Source of the DNA: Cryptomeria japonica
Lineage: Eukaryota; Streptophyta; Pinopsida; Cupressales; Cupressaceae
Direction: 5' to 3'
DNA length: 64,000 bases
NCBI RefSeq assembly: GCF_030272615.1
Contig: NC_081414.1
Span: forward strand, 811,987,069 to 812,051,068
In this document: positions 43,913 to 56,274 of the stretch, piece by piece
How positions within the stretch are numbered: position 1 is the stretch's first letter
Layout of the letters: each line of letters begins with the position of its first letter
Position numbers and translations under genes: made by a program
The notes under the pieces: generated by a model
Told to the model about the DNA's origin: nothing
What the model saw: only the letters and a program-made list of their open reading frames with translations
The model's database searches: none

Positions 43913-46199
43913 ACCAGGTTGTATGAGGTCCGAAACACGATCATAATATTTTGATGCAAATGCATGATCTGGGTCTTCATTTCTTCTAACATCTTGATAT
44001 TGTGTCTTACTAGGTGTTAAGGATTTGTGTTTCCATTCTTCAACCCATTCCGTATTCTCACATTCTTCCCATTCACTTGCAACAAAAAATTGACAAAAAC
44101 ATGCAAGCTATCTGGTCCATATATTCTGAGTGTTAGAATTAGAACTCTTAAATGAATGCCATGTATCTGACCCATTGATTGTATCACAATCATACTTTGG
44201 AAGGATATTCTCCTCTCTTACTAGCCGGAAGAAACATCTAATTGTAGAGTTTTGACTTGATCTTGTGGATAAAGTTTCACTACACCAATCCACAATTGCC
44301 CTTGCATTTTTAAATTTAGGCTTTTCCTCAAATTTGAGTTTCTCTCTACAAAGGGCTCTCTTAACACATGCACTGGAACCATCATGTTCTCCTTTCCCAT
44401 GTCCAGCCTAAAAAAAAACTCCACATGTGTTCAATATTAATTTTCTTATGAATCCTATTGAATCAATAAAACATTGTAGCATTCTTGAATTGCCCTGTGC
44501 AATTATATGACCATATTAGGTGTTGTGTCATCTAAATTTCTCTCTTCCTCAAATTCTTGAAAAAGGTCTTGAAGTAATAGTAGACAAAATCAGATGAGTA
44601 TAATTTATTATCACTCATGTAGAAATGGTAGTCTCTCAAAATTTTACAATCCACTTTTGTACTATATGGTGGATTCCTAAAGATAATATGGACAAAAATC
44701 GATACTTGCACTTAATTATAGTATTGTGATTGGACCTCATCTTGTGGTGCAAGCGTGTATTTATCCGCAAAGTCAATGACCAAAAATATACTACCAATAG
44801 GAAATGTATCCTTACATATTCAAAACTGACCATCGAGCCATCTACCATTTTGAGAGTTTTTAACATATTTAGGTACGATCTTACTCTTAAATTCATTCAT
44901 AAATTCATGAACACTAACTTTATTGGTGATTAGATTGCACCATCTTCCAAACTTTTCATCTTTCAGTTGATACTCAACATTTTTAAATCTTTTAACATCA
45001 ACTAATTGTTGTCTAAAATCATTTGAAATATTTTCATGCAAACATTCATCCAACAATGCAAGATTTCCACATATATCACATACACTGGAAACACATGCAT
45101 TGAAAATAAAATTATTCTCATTTGGTGGGTTGCAAAACAAACTTGATATAAACTCCTGTATATTTTTAGGTGTTATATTTATACCACATTCTTGCAACAT
45201 TTCATTACTATGCATGGTAACATGTATATATCAAAATACATAATAATGGTAGCGAAATTGAACATGAGTTTTGCAACATGTGACTCCTTCCTTGTTAATT
45301 TGAACATACCAAGGTTTACACTTTTCAAAATACCTTTGAAAAATGCAAATAGTCAACACCTTATCATCCAAAATATTTTTGTACAATTGAGTTGGAGTCA
45401 TGTCCAATAGGTGTTTTGGATGTGGATCATGAATTTTTGACCCAACTTTTAATTCAAGAACATCTCTAGCATTAGTTGAAACTCTAGTATTATTGTGCCA
45501 GAATTTTTTGATCTAAGTTTTGACTTCACCAATAAGTTTCATATTAGACCTTGGTAGTCTACCACTAAAAGTCCACATATTGTTTGCCGGATCACTTTCA
45601 AATTTAACTCTTCTTTTTATAGCTCTTGACAAAGTTTTATGATGAATATTAAGATATCCACTTAAGTTACTCACTATTCTTTTATCAAAAGTTTTTTGGC
45701 TTACTAAAGCTGGTGTTATTTCCCGTTGTGCAACATTTTTATCTTTAGAATGACTTTTCTTTTCGATTGTATCAAAGGCACTAGAAACATCCGATACAAC
45801 TTCTTTTAAAGACTCATCCTTCATCTTCGGTTTGACATAAAAGCCTACCTTCTTCATCACTTTTCACATTTTAGTCATTTTAATTAGTTGTATTATTAAT
45901 TAACATTGAAACCCAAATTTCTTAATATAAAAAAAAGTCTAAACAATCTATTTGCATTTGTCCAAATATGTCTCCATGAAACCAAGATAGGAATATTGTC
46001 TAGTACATCACTTTTAATTTCAAAATTTTCATTCATTTGATTATCATTCAAACATGTTTCATTTTCAATTAGTTTTTCCATGTCTACATCCTATCTGTGT
46101 GAAAAACTAAAATAAGAATCTGTATATGCAAGACACAACACTTTAATTAAGTCATTACATGTATGGTTAGACAGATACAAGAATGAATAATAAAACCAT

Positions 46200-47251
46200 A
46201 ACAAATTGACTAATTGCCTTCTAAAAGATGCGAGTATAAGATTGCTCTCATATTTTTATAAGCAATACCAGTGACTAGACTACACCAAGATGAATTATTT
46301 AATCTATATGAGCATGATATTAAGCTAAATGGATGCAAGATGGATGAAAGATTCAAGCAATAACGAATTCAAGCAATATGGATTCAAGCAATAACGAGTA
46401 AAACTAAATATGCAAATAATAAAAAAGAAAGCACAATATATTCAATGACTCGGGAGAAAAATCAGCATTATAATCTCCAAGGTGTCTCTCAAAAATCTCT
46501 GGGGTGTTTTGGAGGAGAGCTGAAGGATGAATTTATAGAGAATTCACAAGAGAGATGATGAAAAAGCACAATTTAGGATTAACTGAAATAATTGAGAAAT
46601 CAGGTTTAGTTAACCTTGAGAAAGATTCCAATTATAGTTTAATTGAAATGCATTTAAATAAGAAGTTCAAGTTGCATTGGAAATAAGATTTAATTAATTC
46701 CATGCATTTGTGATAAAAATAGATAATTCATTGATTTATTCAAGAAAAAAGTCGGTAAGGTAAACTTCTTTATTTCACTATTTATGCAACTAAACTTCTT
46801 TTTCTGAAAAACTTTGAGTTCCAATTTTAGAGAATGATCAATAATTTAATTAATTTCTTTTCTAATTTCAAGTTCTAAATTTAGAAAAAGAAATAATATC
46901 TCAAGTTTGATTTCTCTCTCAATTCAATTCTTTTATTTTATTTTCAATTCAACTCTTGCTTTGTAATTAATTCTTTTTTTGCATGATTAAATGGAATATT
47001 TATTAATTAATTAAATATAGTATGATATTTAATAAATTAAATAGGCTAATTGATAAAAAATGATTTACTTGAATGGTTTAATTAATTAAATAAATATTTA
47101 ATTAATATTGAGTAATTGATTTGCCATGTGACATTTGATGATTAAAGAATTAATTATGTGCTCAAGATTTGTTTAATTGCCTTTGGTTAGGACCTTGGTG
47201 ATGTTGTCGAGATTAGGGGCTGATGGTTTAGATGACCATTTTTAGGGTATT
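46200..47251 (-). repeat. 3' LTR of an old minus-oriented Tat-like gypsy element
   Basis: The right border is firm: on the minus strand the sequence begins TGTAATACCCTAAAAATGGT at 47251, a common plant gypsy LTR start, and is directly preceded by a polypurine tract. A TATA-like CTCTATAAAT lies at 46531-46540 on the minus strand, as expected for an LTR promoter. The left border is not determined and lies between the transposase-gene start (46081) and about 46440. Confidence 0.6.
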
Positions 47252-47269
47252 ACATTTGCCCCTCTTTGA
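47252..47269 (-). other. polypurine tract of the minus-oriented Tat-like element
   Basis: TTTGCCCCTCTTTGAATT on the plus strand is AATTCAAAGAGGGGCAAA on the minus strand and abuts the LTR start at 47251. Confidence 0.65.
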
Positions 47270-47445
47270 ATTAATGTACGAGCAACGTGTTGGTTCAAAG
47301 AATATGTGATGTCTAGGAGATACTAGGTCTGAACTTGATTGATCACAAACCAAATAAAGAGCAAGGTGTTTAGCTTGATTTGAAGAGATGAAGCTAAACA
47401 GAGTCTGATTAAAGTGATACTGATCCCAAACTTGATTGAACTTAG

Positions 47446-48506
47446 TGTTAGGTCCCTGAGGCAACTGAGAGGGGGGGGGGGTGAATCAGTTGTCAAATAA
47501 ATTCAAACCAAAACTACTTAACCACCTTAATGCTTAACACCGGTAAACTAGTTTAATAAATCGGTAGATAGTTTTAACAGTTAATTGCTATACCGGTAAG
47601 GATTAGTGCATGAAATATAAAGACAAAGTCATCCACAACACATAACACCAATATTTGTACATGGAAACCCTGTAAGGGGAAAAACCATGGTGGGAAACCT
47701 TACCCACAATCAGATGATACTACTGCAGATAGTAAGTGTACATAAATGGGGTCTGCACATGTAGAAAGGCCAAGTGCCTAGAGCTCACCACTTAATCACA
47801 AAATGCGAGTCACATTGACTACTATTGGATGGTTAAATCTAATAAGAATGTACTACACAAAATAACATCTTCATATGTTGGATTCAATACCGGTGTAGTT
47901 CTGATTGTCTTCACAAAAACCCTCCTTCAATCTTCAAATGATGTTTGCATGTATAGATCTGCTTATTCTTGCGTATATCTTCACACAATCCTTTTTTGCA
48001 TTCAACACTTGATCTTACAAATAAGATCTTACATTTATACCATACCCTAAGACCAATTTTAGTAGGTCGGCTCTACAAGATATTACAATAATTTTTTTTT
48101 ACAAACAATACAATATCCGATGCAATAACCAATTCAATATGTCAGCTTAATGCATTTACAACAATAATTAATCATCTCCTTAGCGTGTCGTGCTGATCTA
48201 GAAAAGATAAACCTACTGGTGTAACTTGGACCTATTTGCCGGTAACAACAAATGTGCAAATGCTAATGTACCAATAAACAAAACATCAAAACAAAGAGTC
48301 CACACAATGTCTTCGACATAACCAAGTGTTTTCCATATTATTCCAAGTGTTAGTGATCATTATAACTTGCCGATGTACCAGATACCGGTGACTGTGCATG
48401 AGTCACTTACTTGCTAGTGAATGTCGTTGATTCTCCAAAGTGCCAGAGTTGATAAGTGTTTAGTAGGTGTTGACATCAATGACAAAACCATACCAAAATA
48501 CAAACA
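47446..48506 (-). repeat. copia E 3' LTR
   Basis: 1061 bp, TGTTAGGTCCCTGAGGCAAC to AAAATACAAACA. It contains the G-run tract CTGAGAGGGGGG near 47465-47482. Confidence 0.94.
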
Positions 48507-48896
48507 ATCTCCCCCTTTGGCATTGATGGCAACACAAGATGGAAAAACCATCAAAGTGCCAAAATAGAAATGCCAAATACCAAAAACCAACAATCTCCAA
48601 AAAGAGATCATAACCAAAAATCAAAATAAGATACAGAGAGTAACAATCTCTCCCAAACAACAATCTCTCCCCCTGGGAGCAACATGTGTTTTCCTTGTGA
48701 TTTTCCATACCAATCTCTCCCCCTTTGACATCAATTGCCAAAGTTCTTACCAAAAACATCTTACCAAGCCAAGTTCATATACAAAATACCAATCAATTTA
48801 GTATACCAACTACTCCCCCTGAGAAGTAGCTTCCCATCAAAGACGAAAAAAATATTTCTCTGTTAATTCTGTCAGTTGATGACAATCATCAACTTC
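48507..48896 (-). other. copia E polypurine tract and 3' untranslated region
   Basis: ATCTCCCCCTTTGG at 48507-48520 abuts the LTR (functional tract on the minus strand). Extra copies lie at about 48665 (CTCTCCCCCTGG), 48716 (CTCTCCCCCTTTG) and 48813 (ACTCCCCCTGAG). No gene. Confidence 0.78.
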
Positions 48897-50631
48897 CTAA
48901 GTCTCTACCAGTGGGGGTATGACCCCAAGCTGATCTCTAAGATTTTCAAAAGTCTCTTTAAGGAGAGGCTTAGTAAAGATATCTGCAATCTGCTCTTTAG
49001 TATTCACATAAACCAGTTTTATTTCCTTTGCTTCAACATTTTCCCTTAGAAAATTCAATTTGATAGAAACATGTTTGGTTTTAGAATGTAATACCGGATT
49101 CTTAGATATATCAATTGTTGCAGTGTTATCACAATAGATAGTAATAGGTACCTTGCATTTTACCTGTATGTCTTTCAACATTTGCTTAAGCCATAGTATC
49201 TGTGTATAGATAGTTGCTGGTGCAACATATTCTGATTCTGCTGTTGATAAAGATGTACAACTTTGTTTCTTACTCAACCAAGAAACTAGTTTGTTTCCAA
49301 GAAAGAATGCTCCGCCGGTGGTGCTTTTTCTGTCATCCACATCTCCTACCCAATTTGCATCTATGTATGCACATAATTCAAAGTTTTCATCTCTAGGATA
49401 CCATAATCCAAGATTTATAGTGCCTTGTAAGTACCGAAAAATCCTTTTTATTGCTAACTCATGATTTTCTCTAGGATTACTTTGAAATCTTGAAACAATA
49501 CATACTGCATTCATAATATCAGGTCTGGTTTGTGTCAAATACAGTAAACCTTCTATCATAGATTTGTATCTAGTTGGATTAACAGGTGTAGATTCATCCC
49601 TTAGTGATAATTTGTCATTTGTTGTCATAGGTGTGCTTACCAGTTTAGAGTTATCCATCCCAAATTTCTTTAGTAACTCTTTTAAGTACTTGGATTGACT
49701 CAAGAATATACCTTTATCAATCTGTGAAATCTACAATCCTAAAAAGAATTTTATTTCTCCAATCATAGACATTTCAAATTCTTGTTGCATTTTAATAGAA
49801 AATTCTTTACACAATCCATCTTCTCCTCTAAATATTATATCATCAACAAATACTTCTATAATCAATATGTTATCATTAGTTACTTTATAATAAAAATTGA
49901 TGTCTACATTAACTTTAGTAAAACCAATCTTGCATACCAAGCTCTTGGAGCTTGCTTCAATCCATATAAAGCTTTTCTTAACCTGCAAACCATATTTTGT
50001 TATCTGTCAAAGAAAATCCATCAGATTGTTCATTGTACACTTCTTCTTCAAGATCTCCATTCAAAAATGCACATTTAATATCCATTTGATATACTTTGTA
50101 GTTCTTATGTGTTGAAAAAGCCAAAAATAATCTGACTGCTTCAATTCTAGCTACCGGTGCAAAGGTTTCATTGTAATCAATTCCTTCTTTCTGAGAATAT
50201 CCCTTACACACTAGTCTTGCTTTATTTCTGACAATGTTACCATCTTCATTAAGTCTATTTTTGAATACCCATTTGGTTCCAATTACATTTTTATCTTTAG
50301 GTTGGGGAACTAATGTCCAAGTGTTGTTTTTCTCAATTTGTTCTAATTCTTCTTCCATAGCTTTAATCCAAAATTTGTCTTCACATGCCTCATTAACTGA
50401 TGATGGTTCAATTTGAGAAATAAGACATACCTCTTCATTTGCCAATCTTCCTCTTGTCATAACTCCTTTAAACTTGTTTCCAATTATCTGATCTTCAGAA
50501 TGATTCAGTCTTACATACCAAGGTGTCTTTGTTTGTTGTTGTTCCTCAGGTACTGTGGAATCCTCAGATGATACCGGGGTAACTGGATCTTCATTATATA
50601 TCAGTGGATTGAGTGTAGGTTCATTTGTCAA
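48897..50631 (-). pseudogene. copia E reverse transcriptase and RNase H
   Basis: Three open pieces. 50631-49978 starts in the integrase/reverse transcriptase linker ([15 protein letters not shown]) and carries KARLVCKGY and [15 protein letters not shown] frameshift at about 49980 follows. 49988-49731 holds the catalytic EVFVDDIIFRGED. After a stop, 49703-48897 holds the connection (STPMTTNDKL, TQTRPDIMNA), RNase H (DANWVGDVDDRKSTTGG, STAESEYVA) and the tail ([19 protein letters not shown]). The linker is sense-coding at the site where A and F have a TAG. Confidence 0.88.
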
Positions 50632-50634
50632 AAT

Positions 50635-51516
50635 TTATGTTGCCAGTGTAGAGTCTATATACCTTGAAGTTCCTCTGAATTGTTCGTCAATCTTTACATT
50701 TGTACTTTCAACAATTTTCTGCAATCTTTTGTTAAAACATCTATATGCCTTTCTCTTAGGTGAATAACCAAGAAATATTCCTTCATCACTTCTAGGATCA
50801 AATTTTCCAATAAACTCATCTTTTCTGATATAACATCTACTTCTGAAAATTCTAAAATATTTAAGAGTAGGAGTAATACCAAACCATAGTTCATGAGGGG
50901 TCTTACTGGTTTCACCTTTCATGTGAACTTTGTTGAATGTATAGATCATTGTATTGACTACCTCTCTCCAATATACATGTGCTAGGTTTTCTTTTGATAA
51001 CATACTTCTTACTGCATCCAAGATATATCTGTTTTTCCTTTCAACAACTCCATTCTGTTGTGGTGTCCGAGGTGCTGATAGTTGTCTTCTGATTCCATTT
51101 ACTTCACAGAATGTATTAAACTCCTTAGATGTAAATTCTCCTCATTGATCTAATCTTAGACATTTGATTTTCTTCTCGGTTTCATTTTCTACCATTGCTT
51201 TGAACAGTTTGAACTTTCCTAGTGCTTCTGATTTTTCTCTGAGAAAAGTAACCCAACATATTCTAGAATAGTCATCAATGATTAGCATGAAATATCTATC
51301 ATCTTGTAAGATTTTAGTTCTAGCTGGACCACATAAATCAGTGTGAATTAAATCAAGAGCATTATTGGATTTTTCTAGAATACTTTTGAAACTAGCTCTA
51401 ACTTGTTTTCCCAATTGACATTCCTTACATACTGTATTCTGAGGTTTGACAATTTTAGGTAAATCTCAGACTGCCTTAGTAGTACTTATTTTCACCATGC
51501 AATCAAAGTTTACAAG
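50635..51516 (-). pseudogene. copia E integrase, core and C-terminal part
   Basis: 51414-51142 begins GKQVRASFKS and has DLIHTDLCGPA and DDYSR. A broken SDQGGEF region follows near 51140. 51021-50635 has NTMIYTFNKVH, the post-core region. The C-x2-C half of the zinc motif (CKECQLG) is at about 51400-51430, intact where A and F have TGA. The H-x3-H half lies beyond the F insertion at about 59218-59240, so F has split the zinc-binding domain. Confidence 0.86.
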
Positions 51517-51521
51517 ATAGA

Positions 51522-53040
51522 TGATAGTTCTGATACTTAATGTTAAGTACAGATGCCAAGCTAATAAGATGAGAGGGGGGGGGTGAATCATACAAACTTA
51601 ATCTTCCATAAAAATAACAAATTCAACCTCGGTAACATATACTTCAGTAATATAACCAAAACTGCTAAATATGCAAACTCAAAAGCATATAAACATCATA
51701 ACACTCATAATACCAAATTTAATGTGGAAACCCCAATAGGGAAAAACCACTATGGGATTTTGGACCCACTAAGAAATATACTTTTCTAGAGTATGCTCGG
51801 TTAAAAGCAAATCCTGTTAAAGATTACAAACACATTGCTAGATGTGACCCAGTTAAGGGATTTCCCTCAGATCTGTTAGGATCTTCAATTTGTTACAAGT
51901 GACCTTGTTAAAGGATTTCAAACACTCAATCAGAATATCACCTTGCTAGAGGGTTCTACAAATAAGACTGTTAAGTCCACTCGATTAAGAGATTTTTTGT
52001 CACTTCACAAAATAACAATAATAAAAATCTATCTGCAACTTCACATCTAAAATGCTAAAGTAGATTCTTATTTTCTCAATACAATATAGGACTAATCTTG
52101 TCCATCTATTGGGCTCTATACTCTATTATTAAAATAGGTCTTCAAGCTTTTGTGCTTGGTAATCACTATGTAGCATCCCTATGCATACACTTGTCCGCAT
52201 ACATTGTTTATCAATAGTTCCTTATTTATAAGCAATTCGCCAACCACTTAATCTCCTTGATCACATTTCCCATGATCAATCATAGCCAATAGATCTCTAA
52301 ACTTTGACCTAGTTCAATGTATCCTTCGATCTGAAAACATTTTACCCCACCTTGGAACTTGCATACATTTCTTGGAACTTGTGCTAGGGTATTGCGGTTC
52401 AATTTGAGTTGTAGATCTTCCTGCTGATTTTCCTTTGCCATAGACTATTTAACAAACTTCATTCATGACATACCAATCATTTAATCATATCCAGCTCATC
52501 AACTTCCTTCATTAAATAATGCTTTCATTCATTCAATGTATTCTGTTACTACTCGGTTACAACTTGGTAAATACTAAACTTCACTCGGTAGACATTCTGC
52601 CTTCATTAACCGATAGCAATAACCTTAGGTTTTACTAACTAGGTTCCTTAGGGTTTACCGACTAGATTCTTTGCTCGGTAACATAGTATAGTATTAACCT
52701 TACAATCAATAACATATGTATGATATCAAAACAATCTAAACATCATGATTTCATCATTTTCTAACTAGGTAACAGTTGCCCATTGAATAACTTATTCTTC
52801 CCCTTATTCATCATATTCTTTCTGTCTTTTACCGACATCTTTATACTCATCAAATCATACTTCTCAAGATATGGCAACATCATACTGAATTAGAAAATCA
52901 ATTTCTTGACATCAATGACAAAATAATAATATTAAGATAGTAAACATCCTTAATTAGTTATATCCATAATCATCAACAACCTTCTCAAATATCCTTATTG
53001 AAATGCCAACAATCTCTCCTTGTTTGTTATAATGGCAACA
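51522..53040 (-). repeat. copia F 3' LTR
   Basis: TGATAGTTCTGATACTTAAT to ATAATGGCAACA, 1519 bp. It has a run of G at about 51572-51580 and a telo-box-like TTAGGGTTT at 52648-52656. Confidence 0.94.
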
Positions 53041-53443
53041 ATCTCGCCTTTGGCATTGATGGCAAAATCAATTGATTTGACCTGATTGATTCGGATTGCT
53101 GTGAGATTGTGAAATGCTGAAATGCTCTCCCCCTGTCATTAGAATGCCCCCCCATACATTAGTCTTCTCCTCTTCTTCAGTCTTCTCCTCTTTTCTTCAG
53201 TCTTCTCCCCCTTTGACAATAATGCCAAAAAGTAAAGAACTAAAACATAATTTCTTCCTGTATGAAGTGATTTCCTACTATTATGTGTCAACTTAGTCTC
53301 AGTCAGAGCATTTTGTCTTCAATTCCTGTTCCCTGTATTGTTTCCTACACACCTTTAGAAAACATCCTAAAGTGTGTAAATCAACATCAACTCCTAAAAG
53401 ATATTCTGTAGAGTCATCAAATTGATGCTTTCATCGAACTCGG
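53041..53443 (-). other. copia F polypurine tract and 3' untranslated region
   Basis: ATCTCGCCTTTGGC at 53041-53054 abuts the LTR. The C-run is interrupted by a G compared with A. Further CCCCCTG, CCCCCCCAT and CCCCCTTTG copies lie at about 53129-53215. Confidence 0.72.
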
Positions 53444-55002
53444 TCAATGAGTAGAAGATAGGGGTAGGACCCCTAACTTACTTCTGAGATACTCAAAAGT
53501 GTCCCTTGGTAGTGGCTTGGTGAAGATATTTGTTATTTGTTCCTTTGTGGTAACATACTCCAACACCACTTTCTTCTCTTGAGCTTCTTCTCTAAGATAA
53601 TGATATTTGATAGAGATGTGCTTTGTCTTGGAGTGCATAACGGGATTCTTTGAAATGCTAATGGCACTAGTATTGTCACAAAATATAGTTACTGGCTTGG
53701 TAACTTTCTCACTTATACCTTCCAATAGTTGTTTGATCCATGCTATGTTTTTATAATTCAATGCTATAGCAATGTATTCAACTTCTGCTGTTGACTGTGA
53801 AACACATCCTTGTTTCTTGCTAAGCCAACTCACTAGTCTTTCTCCTAAAAAGAAAGCTCCTCCACTTGTGCTTTTCCTGTCATCAATGTTGCCTGCCCAA
53901 TTAGCATCAGTATAAACTTTTAATTCAAAGTCTTTTCTTTTCTGATATACTAAGCCATAATCTTCAATGCCTTTCAAATATCTGAAAATTCTCTTTATTG
54001 CTATCATGTGTGTTTCCTTAGGATCTGTAGAGAATCTTGCAACTATACCTGTTGCATGTGCTATATCTGGCCTGCTGTGAACAACATATTGCAACTTTCC
54101 AATCATGGATCGGTAAAGTGTCTCATCAACAGATGCACATTCATCATTCTTTGGTAGTTTATAGTTGGTAGTCATAAGAGTACTTACTAGTTTTGAATCC
54201 TCCATTCTAAATTTCTTCAAGATTTCCTTTATGTACTTGGATTGAGTAATGAAAATCTCATCTTTCATTTGTAGTATCTGTAAACCTATAAAATACTTTA
54301 TCTCATTGATTAATGATATCTCAAATTCTTTGCTCATTTCATTTCCAAAGTTCTTGCATAGAGAGTCATTTCCACAAAAGATAATATCATCAACAAATAT
54401 GGTTGAGATCAATATTCCATTTTCATCATTCTTCATGTACATATTGCTGTTTTCACTTGTCCTTATAAAACCAATCTTGATTAAATAAGAGTGTAATCTT
54501 TCATACCATACTCTAGGTGCTTGTTTCAAACCACATAAAGCTTTGTTCAATTTACATACCTGATCTTTATTCTTATCTTCAACAAATCCTTTAGGTTGTT
54601 CAATAAAAACTTCTTCTTCTAATATACCATTCAGAAATACAGATTTGACATGCATTTGATATACCTTGAAATTCTTGTAAGCAGCATATGCCAACAATGT
54701 TCCTACTCCTTCAAGTCTTGCCATAGGTGCAAAAGTCTCACCATAATCAATTCCTTCTTCTTGGGCATAACCTTTGCAAACTAGTCTTGCTTTATTCGAA
54801 TGACCTCACCTTTTTCATTCAGCTTGTTTCTGAAAATACACTTTGTACCAATTACATTTTTGTCCTTCAGTCTTGGGACTAGTGTCCATGTGTCATTCTT
54901 CTTGATTTGATCAATCTCTTCTGTCATAGAATTTATCCAATCTTCACTGTTAAATGCCTTGTTCACTATCCTCAGTTCAAATTCAGATATCAGACATGTG
55001 TT
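53444..55002 (-). pseudogene. copia F reverse transcriptase and RNase H
   Basis: 54966-54781 is the start of the domain ([10 protein letters not shown]). A one-base deletion near 54798 (ATTCGAATG where A has ATTCCGAATG) shifts the frame. 54724-53444 is open for 426 codons with [11 protein letters not shown] (about 54380), [26 protein letters not shown] and IFTKPLPRDTF. Compared with A it has the same length and a conserved C-terminus ([10 protein letters not shown]). Confidence 0.9.
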
Positions 55003-56274
55003 CTATCTCAGTTTGTTCCTTGTCATTACTTGATCATCCTTATCTCCTATAATCTGACTTGATGCATGATGTCTTTTGACATACTTGGCTAATACAGGCT
55101 CGGTAGGCTCTGTATGATCTTCTTCATCACTTGGTAACTAAATAATTTCTTCATTTCCTTCTGCTATTTTCTCGGTAGGACTTTTCGGTTGAACATAGAC
55201 AAATTCATCATAATCTTCTGGTCCTTTGGAATTTCCTTCATCATTTCTTTCAGGAAATTCATCAATTTTCACATTTGCACTTTCTACTATTTTGTTAGAT
55301 GATTTGATCAGACATTTAAATGCTTTACTTCTAGAAGAATAACCAAGAAATGTTCCTTCTTCACTTTTCTGATCAAACTTGCCATTTCTATCATCTTTGT
55401 GTACATAGCATCTACTTCCAAAGATTTTAAAATAACTTACATTAGGTTTCTTGTCATACTAGATTTCATATGGTGTCTTCAAAGTTCCTTTCTTCAGTTG
55501 TACTTGGTTCAAGGTGTAAATTGCTGTGCTTATTACTTCTCTCCAAAATGTTTGTGGCACTTTCTTTTCAATCATCAGGGTTCTGGCACAATCCACAATA
55601 GATTTGTTTCTTCTCTTAGCAATTCCATTTTGTTGTGGAGTTCTTGGTGCAGAGACATGTCTTTTTATACCATGATCATTGTAGAATAAGTTGAAATCGT
55701 TAGATGTGAACTCTCCTCCTCTATCTGATCTAAGACATTTCAGTTGTCTTCCTATTTCATTTTCAACTCTTGCCTTGTACCATTTAAACATTTGAAAAGC
55801 TTTTGATTTTTCTTTTAAAAACATTACTGACATCATCCTTGAATAATCATCCACAAATAATATCAAATATTTATCACCATAATAAATTTGAACTTTCATA
55901 GGACCACAAAGATTAGTGTGCACAAGATCTAAAATTCCTTTAGAAGTGTAAGACTTACTTGTAAAGCTTGATCTTGTCATTTTACCCATCTGGCATCCTC
56001 AACTCATAGAATTCTTAGCTTTTTCAAGACTCGGTAGACCTCTTACTCGATGCTTCTTGCTTATTTTGATCAGATTATCAAAATTTACATGACAAAACCT
56101 TTTATGCCATAACCAGGTATCATCTATCTTTCCATACAAACATTTATTCCAAGTTGAGTCAAGTTGAAATGTGTTACCTTTTGTTTGTATCCCAATAGCA
56201 GCTAACTTTCCATGCTTGTCATGAACTTTGACAATTCCTTTTTGAAATTCTATTCAGTATCCTATATTGTTTAG
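55003..56274 (-). pseudogene. copia F integrase
   Basis: Zinc domain at about 55999-56270, with TGA at 55999-56001 between its last two Cys positions as in A. The core is at 55989-55459 (LVHTNLCGP with the first catalytic Asp changed to Asn, SDRGGEFTS, TPQQNGIAKRRN with Lys in place of the usual Glu). Further decayed C-terminal sequence runs to a TAG at 55003-55005. The GIAKRRN change is shared with A. Confidence 0.86.

Larger units (their letters stand above)
39205..46081 (-). pseudogene. DDE-transposase-like gene with an intron, decayed and interrupted
   Basis: Minus-strand gene read from 46081 to 39205, skipping the G insertion. Main open parts: 45860-45513 (N-terminal, with HHKTLSRAIKRRVKFE), 45512-45220 (IKKFWHNNTRVSTNARDV, KPWYV, TCCKTHVQFRYHYY), 45215-44820 (CVSSVCDICGNLALLDECLHE, QLVDVKRF), 44820-44580 (VIDFADKYTLAPQDEVQSQY, RDYHFYMSD), about 44520-44380 (CTGQFKNATMFY, GHGKGEHDG), 44293-43920, then an intron, then 43776-43437 and a short tail at 39280-39205. 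D of VIDFAD, the CTGQFKN region (usually preceded by S-D-G) and GHGKGEHDG look like catalytic landmarks of a DDE-type transposase. The two Cys-rich clusters may bind zinc. I have seen this motif set in unnamed plant proteins but cannot name a superfamily. Stops and shifts are numerous. Confidence 0.66.
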
